Source: an uncultured Spirochaeta sp. (lineage in GTDB: Bacteria > Spirochaetota > Spirochaetia > DSM-27196 > Alkalispirochaetaceae). From it: a stretch of DNA of 64,000 nt. The notes under the pieces are model-generated. The model did no database searches and was not told the DNA's origin. It saw only the letters and a program-made list of their open reading frames with translations. Below are positions 33,539 to 42,159 of this stretch, piece by piece (position 1 is the first letter of the stretch; each line of letters begins with the position of its first letter). The translations under genes and the position numbers were made by a program. The stretch lies in contig CAJWEZ010000014.1 in assembly GCA_913030605.1 (NCBI GenBank), positions 1 through 64,000 of the forward strand, in the 5' to 3' direction.

Positions 33539-33979
33539 ATGGGTAATCTTAAGTATCCCACGCAAGTTAATCAGGCTATGGTCCGGTCCAACGCGCTCCT
33601 CACGATCGTGATTACGGTGACGGCGATGGTGACCGGTCTGTGGTCCCTGATGGCGCTTCTGGCGCTGGATTTCGTGATTCGGGGGTTCTTCAACCCGCGT
33701 CACAGCGTTCTCTCCGCGGTCTCGGCGCGCCTGGTTCGGGTCCTGCCGTTCGCGCACAAGTCGATCTACTTTCCGCCCAAGCAGTTTGCCGCCCGGGTGG
33801 GGATGGTCTTTTCGATCGTTTCGGCGGTGCTGCTGTGGGCCGGGTTCACGGTGCCGGCGGTGGTGGTCATGGGCACACTGGTCCTGTTCGCGTCGCTGGA
33901 GTGTTTCCTGAACATCTGCATGGGCTGCATCGTGTTCAACGCCTTTCTCAGCGCGCGCCGCCGCCTGAGCGGTTCGTGA
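33539..33979 (+). CDS. DUF4395-family membrane protein
   Basis: A 146-residue protein with about four membrane helices. The motif FAHKSIYFPPKQFAARVGMVFS between helices and the late CFLNICMGCIVF helix are typical of DUF4395. The family is uncharacterised; the CxxxxGC pattern in the last helix suggests a redox or metal role, but that is inference. The start ATG 33539 sits directly after a -10 box, and the upstream in-frame extension overlaps the secreted-protein gene. The stop overlaps the following NTPase gene by 3 bp. Confidence 0.85.
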   Translation: MGNLKYPTQVNQAMVRSNALLTIVITVTAMVTGLWSLMALLALDFVIRGFFNPRHSVLSAVSARLVRVLPFAHKSIYFPPKQFAARVGMVFSIVSAVLLWAGFTVPAVVVMGTLVLFASLECFLNICMGCIVFNAFLSARRRLSGS

Positions 33980-34614
33980 CGACCGTTCTCCTGTCGGGGC
34001 ATCCCGGCAGCGGCAAGACGTCGATCCTTCGCGAGCTGATGGCCGGCCACGCGGTTTCGGTGGCCGGCGTCATTTCGAACCCGCTTCTGGACGAAGACGA
34101 CCGCCGGACCGGCATCGAAGCGTGGCTCCTCCCGGGGGACCGGCGCGAGTCGCTGGCGGTTGTGGCGGGACCTCCGGAGAACGGACGCCTGACCCGCTTG
34201 CTGGCTCCGGTGGACCACGCCGCGGTGGGACTGACTCCGGGAACGGCGCAGGCGGACAGCATCCTGCTCGGCCCGTGGCGCTTTTCCCGTGCCGGCTTTG
34301 ACGTCGTGAACGAGCACCTGTCCGGTATTGCCGCCACCGCGGCGTCACCGTCGACCGCGCCGGTGGTGGTCATCGACGAGGTGGGCCCCCTGGAGCTGGC
34401 CCGCCGGAGCGGATTCGTTACCGGGTTTGAGGCGGTGATGGCCTCATCGCTTCCTGCGGTGATCGTTGTACGACCGTCTCTGTTGAACGAACTCAGCAGT
34501 ACGATCTGCGATCGGTGGAACCACCGCTCTGCGGGTATCCACTCGGTGCAGGTTTCTCACCCCGCGCACATTCTTCCCACGAGTCGTCGGATCCTTGCTA
34601 TGCTGGGCGCATGA
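33976..34614 (+). CDS. THEP1-like P-loop nucleoside triphosphatase
   Basis: A 212-residue P-loop protein with Walker A GHPGSGKTS at about 8-16 and a Walker B ending VVVIDEVGPLEL, the latter characteristic of the THEP1 NTPase family. It starts at a GTG overlapping the stop of the DUF4395 gene (GTGA) and its stop overlaps the CoA-transferase start (ATGA). Family members hydrolyse NTPs, but their physiological role is poorly defined. The overlap on both sides argues for a function linked to its neighbours. Confidence 0.8.
   Translation: MTTVLLSGHPGSGKTSILRELMAGHAVSVAGVISNPLLDEDDRRTGIEAWLLPGDRRESLAVVAGPPENGRLTRLLAPVDHAAVGLTPGTAQADSILLGPWRFSRAGFDVVNEHLSGIAATAASPSTAPVVVIDEVGPLELARRSGFVTGFEAVMASSLPAVIVVRPSLLNELSSTICDRWNHRSAGIHSVQVSHPAHILPTSRRILAMLGA
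34599..34604 (+). promoter_or_regulatory. Predicted -10 box of the CoA-transferase gene
   Basis: TATGCT lies 6 nt before the ATG at 34611, inside the end of the NTPase gene. No good -35 is visible. It could give a leaderless transcript in addition to read-through from upstream. Confidence 0.35.
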
Positions 34615-35807
34615 GTGCATCACCCTTGGATGGAATCATTGTTCTCGACCTGACCCAGGCCCTGGCGGGCCCGTACTGTACGCAGCTGCTTGCGGATTTC
34701 GGTGCCGATGTCATCAAGATCGAACGTCCGGGAAGCGGGGACCAGTCCCGCGGCTGGGGCCCCCCGTTTGTGGAGGGGGAAAGCAGTTACTTCATGGGGA
34801 CCAACCGCAATAAGCGAAGTCTGACCCTCAATTTGCAGGATCCGGACGCCCGCGCCGTGCTCCACGCGCTGGTCGACCGTGCCGATGTTCTGGTCCACAA
34901 CGTTCCGCGGGAGAAGACGCGCGCCAAACTCGGTATCGATTCCGCTACGATTCGTGAACGCAATCCTCGGCTGGTGTGGGCGGCGATCAGCGGGTTCGGC
35001 CTCACCGGGCCGGAGGCGGAAAAACCGGGCTACGACGTGATCGCCCAGGGCATGTCCGGCACGATGGCGCTGACCGGCGAACCCGGCACCGGACCCACAC
35101 GGTTTCCCTCACCCATGGCGGACATCACCACGGGGATGTACACGGCGATGGGCATCCTGACCGCCCTGCTGGACCGCGAACGCACGGGGGAAGGGCAGGA
35201 GGTCGACGTGGCGCTGCTGGACTCCCAGACGACGTGGCTGAGCAACATCGCCAGCGCCTACCTGGCCACGGGGACCGCGCCGGCAAAGCGCGGCAACGTG
35301 CACCCGAATATCGCGCCCTATCAGCCCTTTCGTGCCGCCGACGGCTGGTTCATCCTGGCGGCGGGCACCGAATCGCACTGGCAGCGCGTACTGGACGTCG
35401 TAGGCGCCACCGATACGCTGGGGGCGGATGAGCGATTCGCCACCAACCGGGATCGCGTCGCCAATCGCGAGGCGATGGAGGCGGCGCTGGAGGAGCGGTT
35501 CGCGAACCGCAGTGTGACGGAATGGATCGCGGCGTTCGAGGCGGTCGGTGTGCCCTGCGGGCCGATCCTGCCTCCGGAGCAGACGCTTGAACATCCGCAC
35601 CTGTCGGCGCGGGACATGATCGTGGAACTGGATCACCCGGTGGCGGGACCGGTTCGGTCTCTCGGCAATCCGATCAAGCTCAGCCGCTCGGCGGTAACCT
35701 ACCGCACCGCCGCACCGACCCTCGGAGCCGACACCGACGCGATTCTCCGGGATCTCGGGTACGACGATGCCGGGATCGAAGATCTGCACGGCCGCGGCGT
35801 CGTGTAG
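34611..35807 (+). CDS. Class III CoA-transferase (CaiB/BaiF family)
   Basis: A 398-residue enzyme of normal family length. The start LDGIIVLDLTQALAGPYCTQLLADFGADVIKIERPGSGD is diagnostic, and the catalytic Asp is in SPMADITTGMY (about 169). Substrate-loop features EGQEVDVALLDSQ and LGNPIKLS are present. It moves coenzyme A between carboxylic acids; the acids cannot be predicted and no dehydrogenase or racemase lies nearby. It overlaps the NTPase gene by 4 bp. A GC-only hairpin (GCGCGC arms, 35824-35844) separates it from the convergent LCP gene. Confidence 0.92.
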   Translation: MSASPLDGIIVLDLTQALAGPYCTQLLADFGADVIKIERPGSGDQSRGWGPPFVEGESSYFMGTNRNKRSLTLNLQDPDARAVLHALVDRADVLVHNVPREKTRAKLGIDSATIRERNPRLVWAAISGFGLTGPEAEKPGYDVIAQGMSGTMALTGEPGTGPTRFPSPMADITTGMYTAMGILTALLDRERTGEGQEVDVALLDSQTTWLSNIASAYLATGTAPAKRGNVHPNIAPYQPFRAADGWFILAAGTESHWQRVLDVVGATDTLGADERFATNRDRVANREAMEAALEERFANRSVTEWIAAFEAVGVPCGPILPPEQTLEHPHLSARDMIVELDHPVAGPVRSLGNPIKLSRSAVTYRTAAPTLGADTDAILRDLGYDDAGIEDLHGRGVV

Positions 35808-35843
35808 GTCGGTTGGGAAGGGGGCGCGCCGCCGCGGTGCGCG

Positions 35844-37997
35844 CTACCGGATGTTGTTCTCAATGAACCACGGGATGACGTTCCAGTTGTCGTCCCGTGG
35901 GAGCAGAATCCACTGCCCCAGGTAGAAATCGTCGTCCACAGCGGAGCGATCCAGTCCCTGGATGTAGAGGTTGCTCCAGGTGTTGTACAGCACGTTGTCA
36001 AACGTGAGGCCAGTGCGGTTCACGATTTCGGCGTTGCGGTACCCCAGGTAGAACTGGGCGATCTCCCAGACCGAGTAACTGGTGGTCACATACTCCGCCA
36101 TGGTGCCGATGAGCTGGTACACGCGGTCCAGATCTCCGGCGTTGAGCTCGTTGAGGCGCGCCCGGAGCGCCGAGAGGATCATCTGCTGTCGCTGCGCCCG
36201 CTCGAAGTCGTTGGACGTGTGCCGTGAACGCGCCAGACGCAGAGCCTCCACGCCGCCCAGGTGGTGGGTGCCCGCCTCGTAGTAGAGCGTGCTCCACTCT
36301 CCGGCGTCCCGAACCCGGTAGGTCGGGTCGATGAGCGGCTCGTCCAGCGTGACGTCCACCCCGCCAAGAAGATCCACCACCTCGATGAACGCGTACATGT
36401 CCACGGCAATCCAGCCGTCGATCTCCTGGGCGGTGATCTCCTGGATCTGTGCCACCAGGTGTTCCAGTCCGTACACCTCCGCGTGGTAGCTCAGTTTGCG
36501 ACCCTGCCACCACAGGTCCCGGGGGATGCTGATCATCGAGATCGTCTTCTCCGGTGACAGATGCGCGAGGATCATGGCGTCGGCGCGCTGTTCATGGGTC
36601 CCGACGAGGAGGATGTTGGTTCCGGTGGTCTCGGCGCGGCCGCCACGAAATCCCGGCGGAAAGCTCTCCGGCAGGGACCGGTCGCCGGTCGCCCCCGATT
36701 CTGCGGTGGTCGCCGGCGGCGGCTGGAGCGCCGCCAGGGGGTTCTCACCGGCCCGGGCGAGTGTGGTGATCACCACGTCCTGCGCGTCGGTGATGTAGAG
36801 GCGACCCAGCCGCTTCTGCACGGCAAAGGCGCCGTAGCGTTCGCCCGACCGGGGCCCCTCGCGGTACACGAGATCCAGATAGAAGAAATCCAGGCTCTCG
36901 CGGAGGTCGGTCGCCATACGAAGTCCCCGCTCATCGAGGAACGCCTCGAACGCGGGGTCGTCGGCGAGGGATCGCACCCGTTCAATCGCCGCTTCGGTGG
37001 CGCGTTGCGCGGCGGTCCGCGGGTCGGACGCGCGGACCCGCTCATCGAGCGCGTCGATCGCCGGGGCGGTTTCGTCGAAGGAGGCGTCGTCCACGCTGAT
37101 TCGCAGCGGCGCGGAGCTCACCGAGACGGAAAACGCCGTATCACCGGTGAGCGTAGTCCGAAACGAGACTGAGTAGGGTGGGTCGCCGACCCGGGGGGCC
37201 ACGACCACCAGTTGTGCGGCATCCACCGCGTCCTGGAATGCTGGGGTCGACACGTGCTCGCGGAGCTCCTGCGCCGCCCCACGGAACGCGGCGGTCGCGG
37301 TGCGGTGCGTTTCGACAGCCTCTGTGGCGGTGGCGGCGACCCGTTGCAGCGTCGCCTCGTCTGCGACGCTCGCCGCGTCCGCTTCCACGGTCTCGCGCGT
37401 TCCGGCTTCCGGGACAAGCGTCCACCGGTCACGACCGGCGTAGAGCGTCGCTACGCTGCGATCCCCATCGCGGATCTCCCACCGCATGCGACCAAGTGAA
37501 CGGAGGGCGGCGCCGTCGGGGAGCGCTTCGCCAACGATCCGCGGGACACGATCCACAAGGGTTGCTTCCAGTGACTCGAGCTCCGCCTCCGCTGCGATGC
37601 GGTCCACAGCGTCGAAGAAACGCTGTTCGGGCACCTCGCCCGAGCCGGTATCGCCGGTAGCTCCGGCTCCCGCTGCTGCTTCATTGCCGGTCGTCGGGTC
37701 CGCCCCGGTGTCGCTCGCCCCGGTGTCGCTCGCCGCGTCCGGAAAACGGTACGCGCCGGGGCTGAGGTTCAGTAGTTCCCGGACCTCCCGAAGATGGCGT
37801 GTGGCCTGTCGCTGGTTGGCCTCGAGTTGCTGGGTGAGCTGGTTCTGACGCTCGATCTCCGTGGTGACGCCGGTATTCAGGGCGGTTACCTGGTCGTTCA
37901 GGCGGCCGACCTGTACCGCCAGGGAGACCAGTGGGACCAGGGCAACAACAATGGCTATGCCGCCCAACACCAGCGCTCTTCGGGAAAGATTCTTCAC
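35844..37997 (-). CDS. LytR-CpsA-Psr (LCP) family cell-envelope protein
   Basis: A 717-residue bitopic protein with one N-terminal helix (LVLGGIAIVVALVPLVSLAVQV), a coiled-coil segment (about 35-70), an Ala/Thr/Gly-rich linker and a long central region without known domains. The LCP domain is C-terminal (about 455-650): DAMILAHLSPEKTISMISIPRDLWW, VDLLGGVDVTLDEPLIDP and ALRLARSRHTSNDFERAQRQQ supply the pyrophosphate- and metal-binding Arg/Asp residues. LCP enzymes transfer lipid-linked glycans to peptidoglycan or protein. The unusually long extracytoplasmic N-terminal part is atypical. The start is GTG 37997. Confidence 0.88.
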   Translation of the reverse strand: MKNLSRRALVLGGIAIVVALVPLVSLAVQVGRLNDQVTALNTGVTTEIERQNQLTQQLEANQRQATRHLREVRELLNLSPGAYRFPDAASDTGASDTGADPTTGNEAAAGAGATGDTGSGEVPEQRFFDAVDRIAAEAELESLEATLVDRVPRIVGEALPDGAALRSLGRMRWEIRDGDRSVATLYAGRDRWTLVPEAGTRETVEADAASVADEATLQRVAATATEAVETHRTATAAFRGAAQELREHVSTPAFQDAVDAAQLVVVAPRVGDPPYSVSFRTTLTGDTAFSVSVSSAPLRISVDDASFDETAPAIDALDERVRASDPRTAAQRATEAAIERVRSLADDPAFEAFLDERGLRMATDLRESLDFFYLDLVYREGPRSGERYGAFAVQKRLGRLYITDAQDVVITTLARAGENPLAALQPPPATTAESGATGDRSLPESFPPGFRGGRAETTGTNILLVGTHEQRADAMILAHLSPEKTISMISIPRDLWWQGRKLSYHAEVYGLEHLVAQIQEITAQEIDGWIAVDMYAFIEVVDLLGGVDVTLDEPLIDPTYRVRDAGEWSTLYYEAGTHHLGGVEALRLARSRHTSNDFERAQRQQMILSALRARLNELNAGDLDRVYQLIGTMAEYVTTSYSVWEIAQFYLGYRNAEIVNRTGLTFDNVLYNTWSNLYIQGLDRSAVDDDFYLGQWILLPRDDNWNVIPWFIENNIR

Positions 37998-38007
37998 AGT
38001 ATCGGCG

Positions 38008-38037
38008 ACAATAGCAGATTATCGCCGCCGGTGTCAG
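38008..38037 (-). promoter_or_regulatory. Predicted promoter of the LCP gene
   Basis: On the minus strand CTGACA (38032-38037), 18-bp spacer, TATTGT (38008-38013). The -10 ends 10 nt before the GTG at 37997, predicting a leader of about 4 nt and no room for a ribosome site. Confidence 0.55.
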
Positions 38038-38073
38038 GCGCCAAATGACGGCAGCGGCCGCCGCCCGCCTCCG

Positions 38074-39717
38074 TCAGGCGTCGGGTGCGCCGCCTGCCTC
38101 GCCCCCCAGCAGCCCTTCGATGGAGCGATACAGCCCGTCGCTGGCCCGGGCGGTGGACAGGAGTGCCGTGTCGAGGCGGGTCATCGTCTCCCCGATCTGG
38201 CCAAGCGCCCCGGACATGCGCGTTCCCGCCTGGTGCAGCGCCTCCACAACCCCGTCCACGCTGGACATGTCGTCGCGGGCGCGAACCTGGTCCTGGGTGA
38301 TCTCGTCGGATCCGTCGCGAATGTGTGACGAGGTCGACTGCAGCGACTGCATCGCAGCCATGATCTCGCGACCGCCCTGACTGAGTTCCGCGGTGGAGTT
38401 GGTGATCTCCGAGAACGCGTCCGACATCGCGGAGACGTCGTGACCGATCCGACCGATGACCGACCCCAGGACTTCCGCTTGTTCGGAGGTTCGGTCCACC
38501 GACGCCATGAGGCCCTTGAGACTCTCCTCGATCGTCCGGCTGTTCTCGGCGGTGGACGCGGCGAGCTTGCGGATCTCTTCCGATACCACCGCAAACCCCT
38601 TGCCTTCCTCGCCGGCGTGGGCCGCTTCGATGGCGGCGTTCATGGCCAGGAGGTTGGTGCGGTCGGCGATGTCTCCGACCATCGCGTTGATCTCCATGAG
38701 TGAAGACATCTTGGAACGCGACTCGGCAAACGCCTCGTTGGTTGCCCGCAGTTGTGAGAGACCCTGGTTTGCCACCGCCTGCAGCTCGCTGGCGACACGC
38801 TGCTTGTCCGAGGTGATCGTGGCCACCGAGTCCAGTGAGGCCGACATCTCGTTGACCGCAGCGGTTGTCTCCTGCACGACGGTGTTCTGCTCGTCGATCT
38901 GGGCGTGAAACTCACCCGCCAGGCGCGCGGTGCGTTCGACCGCCTCCAGGGCGCGATGGATCGTGGTCTGAAGATCCGTCGCCCGGGTCTCGAACTCCTC
39001 AACGCCGTGTTTTACCAGGTCCAGGTCGCGAGTGCTCTGCTGAAATCCCGCCTGGGCGGTGTCGATGACTTCGCGACCGGTCCGGGCCTCTTCGAGGAGC
39101 CGTTCGATACGGCCCAGCGTCTGCTGGATCGACTCGTGGGCGTGTGCCGATGACCGGAGCGCTGTGATGCCCGAGGTGGCACTCAGGGTCAGGAATGTCG
39201 TCATCAGGGCGTACACCACGAGAACCACGGCAAACTGGTTTCCGAGAAACACACCAAAGGATACGCCCGTGGCGGGAACGACTTTCAGGATCCCCGTGGC
39301 CAGGATCACTGCGAACCCGAACGCGACCGCGACGATCGTGGGGCTCCGGCGATCGGAGACGGCGAGTGACAGCGCCACCGGCACGGTCATGTATATCGCC
39401 ACGGAGTAGATCTGATACTCGCTGGTGATCGGCAGAAGTGCCGCGATGGCGGTCAGCCCCAGGGCCGACACGACGATCGGAACCCAACTCGCGAGGCGAT
39501 AGTTCCCCCGGTACAGCGCGCGAAATGCGCCCGCCATCGCCGCGAGAATTGCGACCTCCAGCGCCACGTTGACCCAGTCACGGGCGAGCAGATCGGCAAC
39601 GATGATAATCGGCAGCAGCCCCATGATTACCAGCAGGACCAAACGGAGTCCTGTGACCCGACTTCGGACCACAGCGTCGGCGTCCCGGTACATTTGTTCA
39701 AGCTTCGTTTTTGTCAT
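38074..39717 (-). CDS. Methyl-accepting chemotaxis protein with six-helix membrane domain
   Basis: A 547-residue chemoreceptor. The first about 190 residues contain six hydrophobic helices and almost no periplasmic domain, so the signal may be sensed in the membrane or cytoplasm. No clear HAMP is seen. A long helical region leads to the conserved signalling hairpin INAMVGDIADRTNLLAMNAA, followed by GFAVVSEEIRKLA, which binds CheA/CheW. The ATG at 39717 follows AGGAAA at good spacing, a clear Shine-Dalgarno case. It presumably feeds the periplasmic flagellar motor. Confidence 0.92.
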   Translation of the reverse strand: MTKTKLEQMYRDADAVVRSRVTGLRLVLLVIMGLLPIIIVADLLARDWVNVALEVAILAAMAGAFRALYRGNYRLASWVPIVVSALGLTAIAALLPITSEYQIYSVAIYMTVPVALSLAVSDRRSPTIVAVAFGFAVILATGILKVVPATGVSFGVFLGNQFAVVLVVYALMTTFLTLSATSGITALRSSAHAHESIQQTLGRIERLLEEARTGREVIDTAQAGFQQSTRDLDLVKHGVEEFETRATDLQTTIHRALEAVERTARLAGEFHAQIDEQNTVVQETTAAVNEMSASLDSVATITSDKQRVASELQAVANQGLSQLRATNEAFAESRSKMSSLMEINAMVGDIADRTNLLAMNAAIEAAHAGEEGKGFAVVSEEIRKLAASTAENSRTIEESLKGLMASVDRTSEQAEVLGSVIGRIGHDVSAMSDAFSEITNSTAELSQGGREIMAAMQSLQSTSSHIRDGSDEITQDQVRARDDMSSVDGVVEALHQAGTRMSGALGQIGETMTRLDTALLSTARASDGLYRSIEGLLGGEAGGAPDA

Positions 39718-39865
39718 CGTACATTTCCTGTGCACCCAGTATATCCGGACCCACGACATATCGCGATCTGGACATTGGCTGAACATCGCGTTGCCGACGG
39801 CATACCGCCGGCGGAATTTCGAGGAGTGCGCGTACTGCGGACACTCTGTGTCCGGGTGCCCGGCG

Positions 39866-39871
39866 TAGGAT
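39866..39871 (+). promoter_or_regulatory. Predicted -10 box of the small gene at 39878
   Basis: TAGGAT ends 6 nt before the ATG at 39878. The AGGA inside it could alternatively act as a Shine-Dalgarno, so a leaderless start is not certain. Confidence 0.35.
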
Positions 39872-39877
39872 GCCGGT

Positions 39878-40186
39878 ATGAGCACGATGAACAGGCAGCA
39901 GATCATTGCATACATGACAGAGCGAGGGTGGGGATACGGCGAGAGCACGATCGTCAATCAGGTCCTGGTGACGTTCAGCCGATCGGACTGGCACGGGCAC
40001 CGGTTGCAGCGCCCGTTTACCGTGAGCAGCTGGGGGCATCCGCAGTACATCGACCAGCTGGTCCGGGAGGCGGGGCGAGAGGCGCTGCGGGTGTGGAACC
40101 GCTTTTCCGGTGCGGCGCCGCGACGGTACTACGACGAGGACCGTCGTCGGCTTATCTGGGATGTCCGGGAACCCGTGGCGGTGTGA
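39878..40186 (+). CDS. Small hypothetical protein
   Basis: A 102-residue soluble protein rich in aromatic and basic residues (RGWGYGESTIVNQVLVTFSRSDWHGHRL, YYDEDRRRLIWDVREP). No family recognised. Evidence for coding is a sensible amino-acid mix, unlike the Arg/Pro/Gly-rich shadow frames, and a -10 box directly in front of its ATG. It stands alone between the divergent chemoreceptor gene and the convergent ABC exporter; the stop is followed by three imperfect repeats. Confidence 0.6.
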   Translation: MSTMNRQQIIAYMTERGWGYGESTIVNQVLVTFSRSDWHGHRLQRPFTVSSWGHPQYIDQLVREAGREALRVWNRFSGAAPRRYYDEDRRRLIWDVREPVAV

Positions 40187-40190
40187 ACCG

Positions 40191-40240
40191 GCGGCATGCT
40201 CACGCTCTGCGGAATGCTCGCGGCCGCGGCATGCTCACGC
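40191..40240. repeat. Three imperfect 15-18-bp repeats at the end of the ABC exporter gene
   Basis: GCGGCATGCTCACGC occurs at 40191-40205 and 40226-40240, with a diverged copy (GCGGAATGCTCGCGG) at 40209-40223. The last copy contains the stop codon of the minus-strand exporter gene (40235-40237). Confidence 0.75.
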
Positions 40241-42151
40241 CCCGGCGCCGTGGTCGATGTACTCCAGCGACTGGTGACGGAAGTAGGTGTTGTACAGCTC
40301 CGCGTAGTGTCCGGCATCCGCCAGCAGCGAGTCGTGAGTCCCGTCCTCGATGATGCGTCCCCGCTGCAGCACCACGATCCGGTCTGCGGATTTGACCGTT
40401 GAGAGGCGGTGAGCGATCACGATCGCCGTGCGCCCCGCCATGACGGTGTCGAGTCCCTCCTGGATCTGCGCCTCGGTGAACGGATCCACGCTGGCGGTCG
40501 CCTCGTCGAGGATGAACACGGCAGGATCTTTCAGAAGGACCCGAGCAAGTGCGACGAGCTGGCGCTGCCCGAGCGAGATCGACCCGCCGCGCTCGCCGAC
40601 GTCGGTGTCGAGTCCTGCGGGAAGGTCATCGAGCCAGTCCCCGCGGCCGACGTGGGACGCCGCCCAGCGGACCTGTTCGTCGGTGGCGTCGGGGCAGGCG
40701 TAGCGGATGTTGTCCCGGACCGTCCCGGTAAACAGGAAGGGTGTCTGCGGAACCAGCCCGATCTGTCGCCGGTAGGCGGCGAGGTCCAGCGAGCGGATGT
40801 CGCGGCCGTCGATCAGGAGCTGTCCCGCCTGGTACTCGTAGAACCGCGTCACCAGCCGGGCGATGCTGGACTTTCCGGCCCCGGTGTGCCCGACCAGGGC
40901 CACCGTCTGCCCCGCGGGAATATCCAGGGAGAAATCGGCGAGGACCGTCTCCTTCTCGGAATACGCAAAGGTCAGTTCGCGAAAGGAGATCGCGCCCTCG
41001 AGACGCGGCGCCTCCACTGCCCTCGGGGGCCCGGCTGCCGCGGCTGCGACGCCCACAGTGAGCCCACCGCCACCGCCGGGCTCCTGCCGCACCGTCGGTT
41101 CGGCATCGATGAGGGCAAAAACGCGCTCGGCGGCGCTCAGGCCGTCCTGAAACTGCGAGAAGAAACTGGCGATCCCGAGCATCGGCCACCAGAAGAAGCC
41201 CACCGCCTGGAGAAACAGGTACCATTCACCGGGGCTCATCGTGTTGAGGCCCAGCGTCTCGATGAACCCGGCGATCCCGCCGGCGGTGGCGGGCGCGGTG
41301 GACACGCCCAGGCCACCGATGTAGACCACCGCGCCGGTGCCCACGCCGGCGGCGATCCCCACCAGTGGAAAAATCAGGTTGAGGACGAGGCCGCGCCGCA
41401 GCCCCACGCGGTAGGCGAGGCGGTTGTTGCGTTCAAAGTCGTCGTACAGCCGCTGTTCCTGCCGGTACGCTTTCGCCACGGCGATTCCACCGATCGACTC
41501 CTGCATGTGCCCGTTGATCGTGGCGGTCGCCTTCTTGGCGTCCAGCGTCACCCGTCGCGCCAGTTTCCGGAAGCTCAGGGCGATCGCCGCCGCCATGGGA
41601 GCCATCGCCAGGAGCACAACCGTGAGCCACCAGTTGACGGTGAGCAGGTACAGCGTCAGCGCCACCACCACCAGAACCTGGCTCATGAAATCGATCACCA
41701 GCGTCACCGTGTTGGAGAAATCCTGCGTGTCGGAGGTGACGCGACTGACGATGCGCCCCACGGGGTGCTCGTCAAAGAAGGACATGTCGTGGTTCACCGC
41801 GTGGCGGAAGATGTCACTGCGCAGTTGCAGCACCACGTCGCCCACCACCCGGCTGGCGACGCGCTGGCGCACGTAGTTGAACACCCACGCCAGCGCCCCC
41901 ACCGCCAGCACCGCCACGCTCATGAGTGCGATAAAGGAGAGCGTGTTCCGCTGGGCAACCAGGTCCACCGCCCGGGATACCACGATCGGCGCCACGGCGT
42001 CGGAGAGCGAGTTGAGCGCCAGCACCGTCGCCACCACCGCCATCAGCGAGCGGTACGGGCGGAAGTACGACACGATTCGGCGGATCAGTTCGCCGTCGGA
42101 GTAGGTGCGGTCGTAGGATTCGGTTTCCAGTCCGTCAAGAACAAAGGGCAT
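40235..42151 (-). CDS. ABC exporter subunit B (canonical Walker B)
   Basis: A 638-residue half-transporter: six membrane helices (about 35-330) followed by an ATPase domain. Walker A is GHTGAGKS and Walker B FILDEATASVD keeps the catalytic Glu. The signature is altered to ISLGQRQ instead of LSGGQ. An Ala/Gly/Pro insert (about 385-405) joins the two domains. ATG 42151 follows GAGGAC and lies 8 bp after the partner gene, so the two subunits assemble as a heterodimer. Multidrug or lipid export is the usual role; the substrate is unknown. Confidence 0.92.
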   Translation of the reverse strand: MPFVLDGLETESYDRTYSDGELIRRIVSYFRPYRSLMAVVATVLALNSLSDAVAPIVVSRAVDLVAQRNTLSFIALMSVAVLAVGALAWVFNYVRQRVASRVVGDVVLQLRSDIFRHAVNHDMSFFDEHPVGRIVSRVTSDTQDFSNTVTLVIDFMSQVLVVVALTLYLLTVNWWLTVVLLAMAPMAAAIALSFRKLARRVTLDAKKATATINGHMQESIGGIAVAKAYRQEQRLYDDFERNNRLAYRVGLRRGLVLNLIFPLVGIAAGVGTGAVVYIGGLGVSTAPATAGGIAGFIETLGLNTMSPGEWYLFLQAVGFFWWPMLGIASFFSQFQDGLSAAERVFALIDAEPTVRQEPGGGGGLTVGVAAAAAGPPRAVEAPRLEGAISFRELTFAYSEKETVLADFSLDIPAGQTVALVGHTGAGKSSIARLVTRFYEYQAGQLLIDGRDIRSLDLAAYRRQIGLVPQTPFLFTGTVRDNIRYACPDATDEQVRWAASHVGRGDWLDDLPAGLDTDVGERGGSISLGQRQLVALARVLLKDPAVFILDEATASVDPFTEAQIQEGLDTVMAGRTAIVIAHRLSTVKSADRIVVLQRGRIIEDGTHDSLLADAGHYAELYNTYFRHQSLEYIDHGAGA

Positions 42152-42159
42152 CGCGGTCC

